Assembly: GCA_943736015.1 (NCBI GenBank)
Contig: OX031065.1
Location: forward strand, 44,742,992-44,806,991
Direction: 5' to 3'
DNA length: 64,000 nucleotides
From: Tridacna crocea
Taxonomy: Eukaryota; Mollusca; Bivalvia; Cardiida; Cardiidae
Positions 1 through 11,985 of this stretch are shown piece by piece. The position numbers and the translations under genes are program-made. Position 1 is the stretch's first letter. Every line of letters begins with the position of its first letter. The notes under the pieces are model-generated. The model was not told where the DNA came from and did no database searches. It saw nothing but the letters and a program-made list of their open reading frames with translations.

Positions 1-1575
1 GCTTTTAGGATCATCCGGTGTCCGTCGTCTGTCGTGCGTCGTCCGTCGTGCGTCGTCCGTCGTCAACAATTCTTTAAACATCAACTCCTCCTAAACCACT
101 GGGCGGATTTGGACCAAACTTGGCAGGAATGTTCCTTTGGAGGTCCTCTTTAAAAATTGTTCACAGAATTTGATTCCATCAAAAACTCTGGTTGCCATGG
201 CAACCAAATGGAATTTTTTAGCAAATTCTTTAAAAATCTTCTCCTCTGAAACCGCTGGTCGGATTTTGTAATAATTTCACAGATATGTTGCTTGGGTGAC
301 CCTTTTCAAAAACTGTTGGTGAAATTTTGATTCGTCAAAAAATGTGGCTCTGGTGAATGGGGGCTTCTTGCACTATACAGAAATGAAGGAATTCTTTAAA
401 AATCTTCTCCTCTGAAACCGCTGGTCGGATTTTGAAATAATTTCACAGATATGTTCCTTGGGTGACCCTTTTCAAAAATTGTTCGTGAAATTTTGATCTG
501 TCAAAAAATGTGGCTCTGGTGAATGGGGGCTTCTTGCACTATACAGAAATGAAGGAATTCTTAAAAAATCTTCTTCTCTGAAACCGCTGGTCAGATTTTG
601 AAATAATTTCACAGAGTAGTTCCTTTGGTGACCCTTTTCAAAAATTGTTAGCGAAATTTTGATTAGTCAAGAAACATGGCTCTGGTGAACGGGGGCTTCT
701 TGCACTCTACAGAAATGAAGAAATTCTTAAAAATTCTTCTTCTCTGAAACAGCTAGTTAGATTTTGAAATAATTTCACAGACTTGTTCCTTGGGTTACCC
801 TTTTCAAAAATTGTTTGCGAAATTTTGATTGGTCAAGAAACATGGCTCTGGTGAATGGGGGCTACTTGCACTGTACAGAAATGAAGAAATTCTTGAAAAT
901 TCTTCTTCTCTGAAATGGCTGGACAGATTTTGAAATAATTTCACAGAGATGTTCCATGGGTGATCCTTTTCTAAAAGTGTTCGCGAAATTTTGATTGGCC
1001 AAGAAACATGGCTCTAGTGAATGGGGGCTACTTGCACTATATGGAAATGAAGAAATTCTTGAAAATTCTTCTTCTCTGGAACCCGTGGTCAGATTTTAAA
1101 ATAATCTGACAGAGACGTTCCTTGGGTGACCCTTTCCAAAAGCTGTACATATAATTTTGATCCGTCAAGAAACATGGCTCTTGTGAATGGGGGCTACTTG
1201 CACTATACGGACATTATGAAATTCTTCAAAATTCTCTTTCTCTGAAACCCCTGGTCAGATTTTGAAATAATTTCAGAGTGATTTTCCTTGGGTGACCCTT
1301 TTCAAAACTTGTTCGTAAATTTTGATCCATCAAGAAACATGGCTCTCGTGGATGGGGGTACTTGCTCTTATACAGAAATGAAGAATTCTTAAAAATTCTT
1401 CTTTTTGAAACTGATGGTCAGATTTCAAAATGACTTTTACAGGTGACCTTTTGAAAATTGCTTGGCAAAATTATAAATTTGGTTCCAATGTTTCAATACC
1501 TCAAAAAAAAAAAGATAGACTATGGTCATCTCAAAAATTCAGGTGAGCGATCCAGGGCCATCTTGGCCCTCTTGT
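1..1575 (+). mobile_element. Helentron-like element 1 (5' end outside the window)
   Basis: Begins inside the element at the GCTTTTAGG segment and the repeated CCGTCGTGCGTCG tract. It holds about eight imperfect monomers of roughly 167 bp (recurring GGGGGCTTCTTGCACTA, GATTTTGAAATAATTTCAC and TTCCTTGGGTGACCC). The 3' end has the subterminal repeat TCAGGTGAGCGA, then hairpin GGGCCATCTTGGCCC and TCTTG at 1575. Closely related to the copy at 10246-11823. No coding capacity. Confidence 0.8.
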
Positions 1576-2975
1576 AGTGTTTTTTTTTTCAATACAAAAC
1601 TTTCATTTTCTGTTACTCTCATCTTAGGTAAATAAACACATATTAGAGAGATGACAGTACAGTGATTAGTAATGGGATGGTATAGTTAGCATTGCACATC
1701 ATTTCTGATACAGGATCTAGAGGTCAACATAAAAGAAAACGATAGGTATGTCTTGTTAAAAAGTCTGGCAAATTAAATGTTTCTTTGAACTCTTTTCAAA
1801 TAAATACTCTGAAAGTGAATAACTAGTGTACTGTATGATAGTAAATTTTGGTAAAATATTAGCATTGGTTAGCAGACTACACTCTCTGATCATGATCTGT
1901 AGTTTCCAAAAGCTATTGCAGTCCCCACTAGCAGAGAGAGAGAGGTAAAAGAAATTAGGTACACTGGAAAAGTATCTGTCATCTATGGAGTAATTGAGTT
2001 GCTCATAGATCATCTTCAAATACATGTATATACATTGAAAGGCACCCTTTTCTCCCACATTTAACATGTACAGATGACTTTTTCAAGTAACATATGTTTT
2101 ATGATTAGGCTCTATCTTTCACATACATATTTTTGCACCAAATTCTGCACATGATTGCAAGTGTTGGAGAAACAGCTATTTTACAGACCTAAAGCAATTT
2201 TCCAACTATATTGCTACATTACTTACATTATTTCTCATTTACAAACATGAGCTCATAGCCTATGAAAATAGTGCTGCATAAAAACATAATGTGATTTTTT
2301 TTTTAAATACACTGTGGTGAACAGATCTACTGTTAGCAAAATAAAATACACTGTGGTAAATGGATCTACTGTTAGCAGAAAAAAAAAATTAAAATGTACT
2401 TCATTGTGGAGAGTTTTTAACAGGTTTTAGTAATGTCTTGTCCAAGATATTCTGCATTCCTTGTTGAAATGTAAAGGTTAACATTGTGAGAAAAACATGG
2501 TTGTTGATTTCTAGTAGGTATCAGACTTGGTAAAAATCTCAAGTTACTGCATAATTAAGTTAAAAACAGAAATCTGTGGAAGACATAATACACTTTAAAA
2601 AAGATATTCCAATGCATTATCCATAACCTTGACTGCCATATCTATAGTTTTCTGTATCATTTTCAGTTTACAACTTTCAGTAGACTTTTTCTGTGATAAA
2701 TTTCTCAAAGGAGTAAAAGTTTGAAACTAAAACTTGACAGATTAGAGAAGGATTGCATGAGCATACAGACTGACTTTGGTGTACAAAGGCAAAATTTCAC
2801 ACATGGTAGAAAGCATCTAGTTTACTCTTTAAAGTGAGCTGGACAGATCTCTGCAGTTGCCATTTAGAGATAACATCCATCACTCAACTCTATACCAAAT
2901 AAAAATTTTAGGACTGGTTCAGATTGAAAGGATTTTCAGACAGCACATTAAAGTGGGGCTCAAATGATAAAAACA
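1576..2975. other. Intergenic AT-rich sequence
   Basis: No gene, TIR or tRNA-like unit seen. The only local structure is a direct duplication of about 37 bp at 2308-2381 (ACACTGTGGTGAACAGATCT and a diverged copy). The open frame on the minus strand (1756-2067) has no recognisable domain. Confidence 0.5.
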
Positions 2976-2989
2976 ATCTTAGAAGGAAT

Positions 2990-3065
2990 TGAAGATTGTG
3001 GGTTATGGAGAAAATGTTGGTTACCAGCAGTTTCCTCTTTTCTCATAATGTTTAGAAAGTCCCTC
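2990..3065. mobile_element. Degenerate MITE hairpin core
   Basis: ATTGTGGGTTATGGAGAAAATG...TTACCAGCAG...CTCTTTTCTCATAATGTTT retains both sides of the family-A core with many substitutions. An old fragment. Confidence 0.45.
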
Positions 3066-3755
3066 CTAGGATTGCTATAGCAGATTTATTTGGTAACAAC
3101 GAATTTTCACCCTTTAAAGGTTTATTTTCTTGTTTTAAATAGGTAAAAACAGTTGCAGTACAGTACAGTATGGTGATATCTGGTCAGTACAAGACTAACT
3201 TTTCTTCAGACTGGTCCTTTGGTGTCATGAGGAGTTCAAATGGACAGCCACTGCAGAATTTACATTCAATCAATTGAACTTTTGTGTATTAGTCAGTTGC
3301 CAGTCATATATGGTAAAAGATCCTTGAATAATTATATCATTTGTGCCATAAATGCACTTTTTTAAATCCAAGCTATATAAACCACTTAAATATAGGAAAA
3401 CATACCACCATATTCTATCAAATAATCTGCAAGTGAAAAAGTAATTTAGGTGCAAATGTCCATTCAACTACATATTCCTTTTTTAAAGGACCATAAGCTC
3501 AAGCCAGACTCCCATTGACAGTGTAAATCAAGATCAGATTGCAAAGAATATACTCTCTGATCTTTGGTCTATAGTGTTCCTTTGTCTTATGGCAGAGACC
3601 TTGGAAATGATATTGCTATTGTCCTTTTATTCCAGACTGGCAAAATCCATTTGATTTAAGACTTTAGCAAAGGACAAAACTTTAGATGGGAACAGTGAAA
3701 AAATTTGTGGTCAACCAATTAACTAAGTGATAAAATGATGAATTTTCTTTTTCAT
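3066..3755. other. Non-coding AT-rich sequence
   Basis: No supported gene. A short relic of a common 'CAGACT...GATCAGATTGCA' repeat is visible near 3500-3560. Confidence 0.4.
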
Positions 3756-3759
3756 GGGT

Positions 3760-3832
3760 TAAAAGATATTGTTGGAAAAGAAGAAAATGCCAGTTATGAA
3801 TTTTTTCCTTTTCCAATACTGTTTTCTTTTCG
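3760..3832. mobile_element. Degenerate MITE core fragment
   Basis: AGATATTGTTGGAAAAGAAGAAAATGCCAG...TTTTTTCCTTTTCCAATACTG is a decayed hairpin core joined directly to a SINE body on its right. Confidence 0.45.
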
Positions 3833-3985
3833 TGAGAGTGTCCTTGGGTAAGACACTCCAAACCTCTAGCGCAGAACTGGTAAAACACAGGAAATGCACG
3901 AATATGTGAGCTGTCACTGTGATATGACTGAAGTAATATTGAAAGTGGCGTTCAACCCCATTCAATCCTTATATCAATCAACAGT
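3833..3985 (+). mobile_element. SINE family S2 fragment (tRNA head missing)
   Basis: Contains GAGAGTGTCCTTGGGTAAGACA, then ATGTGAGCTGTCACTGTGATATGACTGAAGTAAT and a tail with ATCAATCAA. The same body follows the tRNA-like head at 37571-37795. Only the body and tail remain here. Confidence 0.55.
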
Positions 3986-4459
3986 GTTTCCTAGATAAAA
4001 GTTTAAATTGTATCTAGGGGTACCATTAAAGATATTTGTAAATTTCAGTGCATGCAATTTTGACAATTTGGATATTTGCTCAGTTTAGTACAAACATTTT
4101 GTGTGTATATATCATTAGTAATGACTTGTTAGGCCAGAATTTTTTTATTAGTTGATTTACGGGATCTTTTTTTCAAATTTAGGGTCGGGGGGACGAAAAA
4201 AAAATAAAAAAAAAAGTTCTAAAAATGTTCAGTCGATAAAAAAATAAAAAAAAAAGAGATTTTTCTTTTCATTATTTTTTTTTCCTACCAATACCGCAAG
4301 AAACTAAAAATATAACTAGTGAAGTAAACCAACAGTCTGTATTATAGTTACATCTTTCAAGGTACCATAATTTTCCTAAAAATCTATTCTGGATACCTTA
4401 AAAACTGTAATGACCAGCTTTAATAGTGTCATGCCACAGATCAATGAGGTCCAAAGACA

Positions 4460-4745
4460 CATTCAGAATTTAGCAAACATTGAAGATTCTGATTGAATTT
4501 GCTCCTTTATGAGAAGTCTGATCTGGCTCTACGACATTTGCTGCCAAATGAATTCTTAAAACTTTAAGGCTCTTTATGATTGTCTGACAAGAAAAGAAAC
4601 AGAAAGTCGCTCTTTCACAAACCACAACATTAGCTAAGAAGTTCTGAAGTTCCAATAAATTTAGCACAATTTTACAGAAACAGTTCTGGAAATTCATTGC
4701 AGTGAATCTACAAAAAACAGACATTTTTTTTCTCATAATGTTTTC
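4460..4745. mobile_element. Possible decayed MITE remnant
   Basis: ATTTTTTTTCTCATAATGTTTTCCTAAG at the right resembles a Y-arm side of the core; the left side is barely recognisable. Confidence 0.25.
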
Positions 4746-4879
4746 CTAAGTTGCCTCTATTGAGGTCGTTATGAAGTTGGCATTGTTTGAGCTCCCAAAA
4801 CAAAACAAAAATAATTGAGCTATCACTAAATGTGACCCCAAACCAGCTCCTTGTCACTAAACAGCTCTTTGTCACAGAA

Positions 4880-5648
4880 TGCAGAATGGTTTAGTACAAA
4901 AGAGTTTAAAAAAATTATATATTAGAAAGGGCTATAACTCTAAAAATAGTGGGAAAAGATTTATGGTTCTTGCACAGTGCACTTTACTTTGATGTGATTC
5001 AAAATCATATGAAGTTTGAAGTGACTAGCTTTTGTACTTTGAAAGTTATGCCCCATTTTAAAAATCCAAAGTTACAATTAACAAAGGGCAATAACTCTAA
5101 ACATAGCAGGAACAGAGATATAGTTTTGAAAACTGCACTTCTTGTTAATGTGGTCCATCTGTATATGAAGTTTGAAGGTACTAGCTTTTACACTTGGAAA
5201 GTTATGCCCCAGACAAAAATCCAAATTAAAATTTACAAAGGGAAATAAATGTGAAAATAGTGGGAATATAGTTATAGTACTGGTAAAGTGCTCTTTGCTT
5301 TATGGTGATCTAATTATATATGAAGCTTGAAGTCACTAGCTTTTGTACTTTGGAAATTAAGCCCCAGATAAAAATCCAAAGTTAAATATACAAAAAGATA
5401 TAAACGTTAAAATAGTGGAAAAAGTTATGCTTCTTGTACACTGCTCTACTCTTTAATGTGGCCGATCTGTACATGAAGTTTTTGGTTCTAGCTGTTTTAT
5501 TTTGGAAGTTAAGCCTCAAACAAAAATCCAAAGTTTGAAGTCACTAGCTGTTCTACTTTGAAAGTTATGCCAAGCTTTTTGTGACACATGGATGGACAGA
5601 CACGGTGACTCCAGTATACATCCCCCATACTTTGTTTATAGGGGGTAT
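4880..5648 (+). repeat. Tandem repeat of about 125-145 bp, five or six units, with a 3' hairpin
   Basis: Recurring AAGGGCAATAACTCTAAA, ATGAAGTTTGAAGT(G/C)ACTAGC and AAAGTTATGCCCCA mark diverged units. The array ends in ATGGATGGACAGACACGG and a stem-loop built from ATCCCCCAT and ATAGGGGGTAT. The layout (tandem units, GGACAGAC tract, terminal hairpin) resembles the Helentron-like elements elsewhere in the window. Confidence 0.6.
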
Positions 5649-5822
5649 AAGCATGATAAAAACACATAATGTAGTTAAATTTGTTTGAATCTAGAAGCAG
5701 ACTTGTGCTGCAAGTAGACAGTATCCCTTTCTTGAACCTAACAAAAGAAAGTATGTGATGAGAGAATTTCTGTATGCCTTCCATGGAAGAAAAGAAGTTG
5801 AACTATCTCTTTTGGATATGAT

Positions 5823-6367
5823 TTGCTATATCAAAGAAAGACAATTAGTAAGGATTTCTATCCTGGCGTATTTGTTGACTCAAAAGAACATCATCAAACC
5901 ATTTTGTTTTTGATTGCCTATGACCCCACTGATGCAGAGTTACACTTAACTCAAAACTTTAACATTTCTCATCAGATTGCAAATAGTGTCCAGACTGGTA
6001 AGAAGAGAGAAAAAAAAAAACTTCTTTATGCCTGTGATGGGGACCACAATCTTGATTCAAAAACATGATAATGACTTGTTAAAGTTTAAAAGAAAGTTAA
6101 CAAGATCTATAGAGATGTAATCTATTAGTCAATAAACTAGCTGATAAGGAGGAAAAGGTGAAGAGTATTCTAAAAATAGAACACTCCACTGCATATTTTG
6201 CTCGAGTTGCCGACATGAGGAAGGCAAAAGATCGTCTTCAAGATTTTTCTAATCCTTCACTTTACCATTATAATTTATTTAAAATATGTTTGGAAAAAAT
6301 ATCTCCAGCTGTAAGAAGTGGTAATTCAAGTTTATTTTATGACTATTCATGTTTTGAGAATCAGTAA
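5823..6367 (+). pseudogene. Broken open frames of unknown origin
   Basis: Two frames (5823-6068 and 6158-6367) encode protein-like sequence without low complexity: one with NISHQIANSVQTGKKREKKK and LLYACDGDHNLD, the other with HSTAYFARVADMRKAKDRL and LYHYNLFKICLEKI. Neither starts with a convincing ATG, and stop codons separate them. I do not recognise a family. They sit inside the inverted-repeat interval 4132-7057, so decayed transposon coding sequence is possible. Confidence 0.3.
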
Positions 6368-7062
6368 TGATCGATAGTGTGACGTCATTTAAACAAATAT
6401 GCAGACGCTTTACCTGTGGGGAAAAAAGTGTGATTTTCGTAGGATAAAGGGGTGGATTTAGGAGTTAGTAACAGGTAAGGATCATAACACTCTGCTGTCT
6501 TGTCCAAATTGATAAAGTTAATTAGTGATAACCTGTCATCCTTTGTCTTTGATAGCGGATATTTCATGAATATAGGCCTGGTCGGGACTGTTTGTTAGGC
6601 GAAGTTTTTTCGCTGTGAAAGCTTGATGATGCAAATTTGGGTCATTGAAGACGACTTTTTCACCCTGTACCATACTTCCTCAAGTTCCTGCTTCAGTCTT
6701 TCTCCACTTATCTCGTGAGTTGAGACAAAAATGTCAATAAAAAATCCTTTCGACACTTATTTTCGCCAGTTAAAGAAAAACTACAACTGGCGAAAATGGC
6801 GATAAGCAGCGTGGGTCCCGCTGCTGCATGTTATTGATCTTCGTATCGGAAGGTTATATAGGAGACAAGACAGGTACCAGTTTAAAAGTTTGGGTTGACG
6901 TTCGCTTTAAATACAGATTTTTTTTTGACGAAACGAATAATGGTTAGGGTCGGCGGAAAAAAAAAAAATCTTTTAGAACCTTCTTATATTTTTTTTCTGG
7001 TTTTGGGAAAATCGCAGTCGGCGGGTTTGTAAATCAACTAATAAAAAAATTCTCGCCTTACA

Positions 7063-7599
7063 GAAAAATAAACTTCATATTGTTGTTTTTGACACTGACT
7101 CACATCAAATTTATATTGTCAGTCCTCCTCAACTGCAATTTTTATGCCTGTAGGCTGTTAGCTTCAAAAAGAGATTGTGCTTCTAAATGATTTTTTGGTG
7201 TGATCATATTTTTTTTTGATGCTGTTGAAAAATCATGTTTTGCTCTGCTGTAAGTATATGCCGTGTTTGAGTAAGTTACTTGCATTTGTCCAGTCAGCTA
7301 GATCTCCAGTTTTATGGACAATTAACTGAGGATCAAACTACCTTTTACAGATAGTGTGGATCAACTTCAGACTGCATAGAATATACAGACTGACCTTATA
7401 CCTATACTGTTGTTCTGTGTAAACAATATTATTAGATGCTTTTCAAATCATATTGATATTTTCCTTTTTCCCAAGACTAAAAAAAAATCACCAAACAAAA
7501 AATCCTAGCCGGACCTTGCTGAGAGCATAAAAAACTACAGATAACAAAATATATGTCGATAAAATGATAATGTCTCTTTTTAATTACGTAGAAAACATT
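7063..7599. other. Non-coding AT-rich sequence
   Basis: No supported gene or repeat structure. Confidence 0.35.
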
Positions 7600-7672
7600 C
7601 AGACAAAAGGAGAAAATACTGCTTGTCAGCATTTTTTCCTTTCCAACGTGATTTCAATAGCTTTTTTCCAAG
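7600..7672. mobile_element. Degenerate MITE core fragment
   Basis: AGACAAAAGGAGAAAATACTGC...GTCAGCATTTTTTCCTTTCC is a recognisable but mutated hairpin core. Confidence 0.45.
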
Positions 7673-7699
7673 GGTCGTTTAAACTGTGGATTGAACGAT

Positions 7700-7840
7700 G
7701 AAGGCTTAAACGTGTTCTCACATGCGTTAGAAGCGAAAATTCGGCGGAAGAAAGTATGCCTCAACGTGATATCGAACTCACAACAATCAGGTCATGAGTT
7801 AGAAACGCTAACCACTGGGCTACCCAGGCAGCGAACCTCA
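7700..7840 (-). mobile_element. SINE family S3 fragment, minus strand
   Basis: Read on the minus strand it shows the tRNA-like head: GCTGCCTGGGTAGCCCAGTG..., an ACTCATGACCTGATTG segment, and the box B-like GAGTTCGATATCACG before GGCATACTTTCTTCCGCCG. Same family as 37938-38212. Confidence 0.6.
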
Positions 7841-8213
7841 CTGGCACTTTGACATCCCGCCTATGTATTTAGTGCATTGTGGTCAGTTTAACAAGATACT
7901 ATTAATTCTTGTGGAATAATCCCCACTATTATAAAGTGAATCGGTGCGAATCCTGCATGTACAGCCTCGAGTGCTCGTTTTCCGTGATGATAAGGAAACA
8001 ACATAATGCAATGAAGAATTTAGATAGGAACTTGAGCTGGAAATTACTTGCCCTCATAAAAAAAATAATTTCTGATGACTTTCACGAAAAAAAAAACCAC
8101 TTGGATAGCAATTTCCGTGTTCAATGTGCAAGCATAAAGTTGTAGATCTTGGCATTTTTTGTGAAGGAAAATTATTTGGATGTATATTTTTTGAAAAATG
8201 ATGCCAATTTCTT
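7841..8213. other. Non-coding sequence between a SINE and a MITE
   Basis: Overlapping frames on both strands (7909-8145 plus, 8044-8232 minus) have no family resemblance, so I do not call a gene. Confidence 0.35.
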
Positions 8214-8442
8214 TTAACCCATTACCACTCAATCCCTACTTTTGACGTCCCTGAGAAAGAAGCCTTTTGAAAACACTGTGGGAAAAGGAGAAACTGCTGG
8301 TAACCAGCATTTTCTCCTTTTCCCACAATGTTTTCTACCCTTTCCAGAACAAATTTCTATTTTTTAGTCACCTTTATTTTGTCGTCTGCAAATGCTTTCA
8401 ATTTGGACCAGTCCAAAATTTTCTCATGTGGTAAAGAGTTAA
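8214..8442 (-). mobile_element. Palindromic TTAA MITE, family A, full length
   Basis: TTAA at 8214 and 8439 flank CCCATTACCACTCAATCCC on the left and TGTGGTAAAGAG on the right. The core hairpin pairs GGGAAAAGGAGAAA (8280-8293) with its complement, loop CTGCTGGTAACCAGCA. Y arm first, X arm second. Ends resemble piggyBac termini (TTAA plus CCYT). Confidence 0.85.
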
Positions 8443-8990
8443 ATCAGATAATTGATTGATTATTTTTAAAAAGTATTTGTCTGAAATTAACTATAAAACA
8501 TTTGATTATCGGTTAGGGTTACGAGCACAAATTTATACCTTGTGACGTTACCAAACTATATGCTTTACGAAATGTAATGTAAACAAAAAAAATCATCGGT
8601 TCAAGGACACTCCTGGAGTAAGATCACTCAACGATTTTATCCCTTTTTATTTCCTCGTTTTTTGGCCTCAAACATGATACAATTTCAATAAATTTTGACT
8701 AGAGCCACAGCGATGCAGTTCTTTTACGACACTTAAGTGCATACCGATGCATGAATACACGGATTGAATTCCGTAAAATAGTTTTTTACAACTACATGTA
8801 TGTTTTTCATGCGAAAATATTGGCTTATTTTATTGCAGACGACTGCGATATTGACAGTTGTTCCCGAACTTTTACAGTTTATTACCTCGACTATCGGAGA
8901 GTAGCAAAAATACCGCTTAAGACGTTTAAAAAATCATCGAAATGAGCGACTCAGCTGAGAACGCGTTCGTGAAACGCACTCAACTTTTCA
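8443..8990. other. Non-coding sequence
   Basis: No supported gene. A 64-codon frame at 8751-8945 (rich in Tyr/Phe/Arg) has no recognisable domain. Confidence 0.35.
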
Positions 8991-9075
8991 GACTCAACTC
9001 AGCAAATTAACGAACTTAAGCCTGTAAACTCAGTTGAGTTGAGTACGGACTTAAGTTTTTTCGTGAAACCGGGCC
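8940..9075. repeat. Inverted-repeat DNA fragment ending in a GTGAAACCGGGCCC terminus
   Basis: Contains CGTTCGTGAAACGCACTCAAC and, 90 nt on, GAGTTGAGTACGGAC...TTTCGTGAAACCGGGCCC, partly inverted relative to each other, plus an inner ACTCAACTC/GAGTTGAGT. Probably one end of a TIR element that replaced the left terminus of the MITE at 9072. Confidence 0.4.
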
Positions 9076-9280
9076 CTGGTTTTTACGTGTCTGCTGTAAA
9101 AGTCTTTTGAAAACACTGTGGGAAAGGAAAATTTGCTCATAACGAGCAATTTCTCCTTTTCCCACAGTGTTTTCAACCCTTTTTGAGAACTTTCTGCCAT
9201 TTTTTTCTAATCTAATATTGTCGTCTGCAAACTCTTTTGGTTTGGAAGGGTCCAACAACTTTCGTTTGGGAAAGGGTTAA
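9072..9280 (-). mobile_element. TTAA MITE, subtype C, left terminus lost
   Basis: The subtype C core is GGAAATTTGCTCATAACGAGCAATTTCTCC, with ACGTGTCTGC and AGAACTTTCTGCCAT arms and a terminal TTTGGGAAAGGGTTAA ending at 9280. The left TTAA and first bases are replaced by the GGGCCC repeat. Confidence 0.8.
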
Positions 9281-10134
9281 GTCTTTTCTTTAGGCCATGA
9301 AAATGGATTCACTCAAAAATGCATTAGATGTAATAAATAACATTTATACCAGTGTACAAATTTTAATTTCAAGTAGCTCATAATGCTACAACAAGTTTTT
9401 TTTTGCACATATTTGCAATGATTTAGTTAATATATAGTGTGCATGGTTGGCAAAGAGCAGGTCAATATGAGTATTGACCAGCCTGGCAGCTTTAACCGGT
9501 TATAAACGGTCAATACTGGTCACAAGTGGTCGATTGCTGTGGTTGATTGGGGTGGTTGATTTGGTTGATTAAATCACTGGCTTACATGTATACCTGTCTG
9601 GTTTCTAAATTAATATTAAAAGCTGTCCTCTTATATCCTGTACATGAAGGTTTATTATTATATTATCATCAGTATCATAGTTTTTATTAATAAGGCACTT
9701 TTTTATTTGATCATAATTCAAAAGACAGTATTGCTGGTCAACTGAAGAGGTTGTCAGAATGACTCTCTTTATTGAACCTGCATAGAGGTCATTTTTTTAA
9801 GCAAACAATTTTTGTCGATTATCATTTCTTACATGTTAGGTAATGTTTCTACACACACACTCTCTCTCTCTTCCTCCCTCCACCTCTCATGTTAAATTGC
9901 AGAAAAGCAGTCAGTCATAGACAAACATGTGAAATATGCAGGTTTGTTATTAATATAAATGTATAGGAATTTTGAGGTACACATGAAGAAGGCATTAAAC
10001 TGATTAAATAAACAATAGTTTGAGATACATCAATGTCTTTGAAGTACATTTAAGTGTCTTCCTACATCTATAAAGTGCCGTCAAAACAGTTAAAGGTTTG
10101 AAAGTTGGCCCTTTCTACCTCAGTTGAGTGTGGC
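9281..10134. other. Non-coding sequence with short simple repeats
   Basis: 9460-9570 has repeated TTGACC/GGTCAA and TGGTTGAT units; a related inverted stretch lies at 12340-12405. 9850-9890 is a short AC/CT microsatellite. No gene found. Confidence 0.45.
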
Positions 10135-11985
10135 TTAACTCTTTACCACTCAATCCCGACTTTTAATGACCCTGAGTAAGAAGCCTTTTGAAAAAATTGT
10201 GGGAAAAGGAGAAAATGTGTTTTCTGCTTTTCCCACACTGTTTTTAGCTCACCTGAGCACAACGTGCTCAAGGGGAGCTTTTAGGGTCACTGGCTGTCCG
10301 TCGTCCGTCGTGCGTCGTCCGTCGTGCGTCGTCCGTCGTGCGTCGTGCGTCGTCAACAATTCTTTAAACATCAACTCCTCCTAAACCGCTGGGCCAATTT
10401 GGACCAAACTTGGCAGGAATGTTCCTTGGGAGGTCCTCTTTAAAAATTGTGCACAGAATATGATTCCGTCAAAAACTCTGGTTGCCATGGCAACGAAATG
10501 GAATTTTTTAGCAAATTCTTTAAAAATCTTCTCCTCTGAAACCCCTGGTCGGATTTTGAAATAATTTCACAGATATGTTCCTTGGGTGACCCTTTTCAAA
10601 AATTGTTCGTGAAATTTTGATCCGTCAAAAATTGTGGCTCTGGTGAATGGGGGCTACTTGCACTATACAGAAATGAAGGAATTCTTAAAAAATCTTCTCC
10701 TCTGAAACCGCTGGTTGGATTTTGAAATAATTTCACAGATATGTTCCTTCGGTGACCCTTTTCAAAAATTGTTCGTGAAATTTTGATCCGTCAAAAAATG
10801 TGGCTCTGGTGAACGGGGGCTACTTGCACTATACAGAAATGAAGGAATTCTTAAAAAATCTTCTTCTCCGAAACTGCTGGTCAGATTTTGAAATAATTTC
10901 ACAGAGATGTTCCTTGGGTGACCCTTTTCAAAAATTGTTCGCGAAATTTTGATCCGTCAAGAAACATGGCTCTGGTGAATGGGGGCTTCTTGCACTATTG
11001 GGAAATGAGGAAATTCTTAAAAATTTTTCTTCTCTGAAACCACTGGTCAGATTTTGAAATAATTTCTCTGGGATATTCCTTGGGTGATCCTTTTCAAAAA
11101 TTGTTCACAAAATTTTAATCCGTCAAGAAACATGGCTCTGGTGAATGGGGGCTACTTGCACTCTAGGGAAATGAAGAAATTTTTAAAAATTCTTCTTCTC
11201 TGAAATGGCTGGACAGATTTTAAAATGATTTCACAGTGATGATCCTTGGGTGACCCTTTTCAAAAACTGTTCACAAAATTTTGATCCATGAAGAAACATG
11301 GCTCTGGTGAATGGGGGCTACTTGCACTATATGGAAATGAAGAAATTCTTGAAAATTCTTTTTCTCTGAAACCCCTAGTCAGATTTTAAAATAATTTGAC
11401 AGAGATGTTCCTTGGGTGATCCTTGCTCTTGTGAATGGGAGCTACTTGCACTATATGGACATGATGATATTCTTAAAAATTCTCTTTCTCTGAAACCCTG
11501 GTCAGATTTTAAAAGAAATTTTCCGAAATGTTCCTTGGGTGACCCTTTTCAAAACTTGTTCGTAAATTTTGATCCATCAAGAAACATGGCTCTCGTGGAT
11601 GGGGGATACTTGCTCTTATACAGAAATGAAGAATTCTTAAAAATTCTTCTTTTTGAAACTGATGGTCAGATTTGGAAATGAATTTTACATGTGACCTTTT
11701 GAAAATTGCTTAGCAAAATTATAAATTTGGTTCCAATGTTTCAATACCTCAAAAAAAAAAAAAAATAGGGTATGGTCATCTCAAAACTCAGGTGAGCGAT
11801 CCAGGGCCATCTTGGCCCTCTTGTTTTTGTATCCATCCAAAACCAAATCTTAATTTTTCAGTCACATTTATTCTGTCATCTGCAAATGCTTTCAAGATTT
11901 TAATTTTTCAGTCACATTTATTCTGTCATCTGCAAATGCTTTCAATTTGGAACAGCCTAGAATTTTGTCATTTAGTAAAGAGTTA
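10135..11985 (-). mobile_element. Family A MITE split by Helentron-like element 2
   Basis: The left part 10135-10245 runs from TTAACTCTTTACC through a shortened core to CACTGTTTT. The right part 11824-11985 resumes with TTTTTGTATCCATCC and ends TTTAGTAAAGAGTTA(C). The right arm carries a direct duplication of about 45 bp (TTTTCAGTCACATTTATTCT at 11854 and again at 11900). Confidence 0.8.
10246..11823 (+). mobile_element. Helentron-like element 2, complete
   Basis: 5' end AGCTCACCTGAGCACAACGT folds on itself (GAGCAC/GTGCTC) and is followed by a CCGTCGTGCGTCG tract. About seven monomers of roughly 167 bp follow (TGGGGGCTACTTGCACTA about every 167 nt). The 3' end is CTCAGGTGAGCGA, hairpin GGGCCATCTTGGCCC, then TCTTG. 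The 3' subterminal repeat is the complement of the 5' GCTCACCTGAG. Inserted inside a T-run of a MITE. Confidence 0.85.

Larger units (their letters stand above)
4132..7057. mobile_element. Candidate PIF/Harbinger-like element, about 2.9 kb
   Basis: Inverted 30-mers lie at 4131-4160 and 7029-7058 (GGCCAGAATTTTTTTATTAG and GTTGATTTAC on the left, complement on the right) with one mismatch, flanked by TTA (4129-4131 and 7058-7060). That is the 3-bp TWA duplication typical of PIF/Harbinger. The interior holds a tandem repeat (4880-5648) and broken open frames at 5823-6367, with no recognisable transposase. Caution: the internal motif TTAGGGTCGG occurs near both ends in the same orientation (4181, 6945), so these could be two separate short MITEs that happen to face each other. 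Confidence 0.4.

Noticed and set aside
4880..5648. Tandem repeat considered as a CRISPR array
   Set aside because: Units are 125-145 bp, diverged throughout, without short constant repeats and unique spacers, in animal DNA.
5823..6367. Host gene exon
   Set aside because: No splice sites consistent with an exon, stop codons between the two frames, no recognised domain, and location inside a putative transposon. Kept only as a low-confidence pseudogene.
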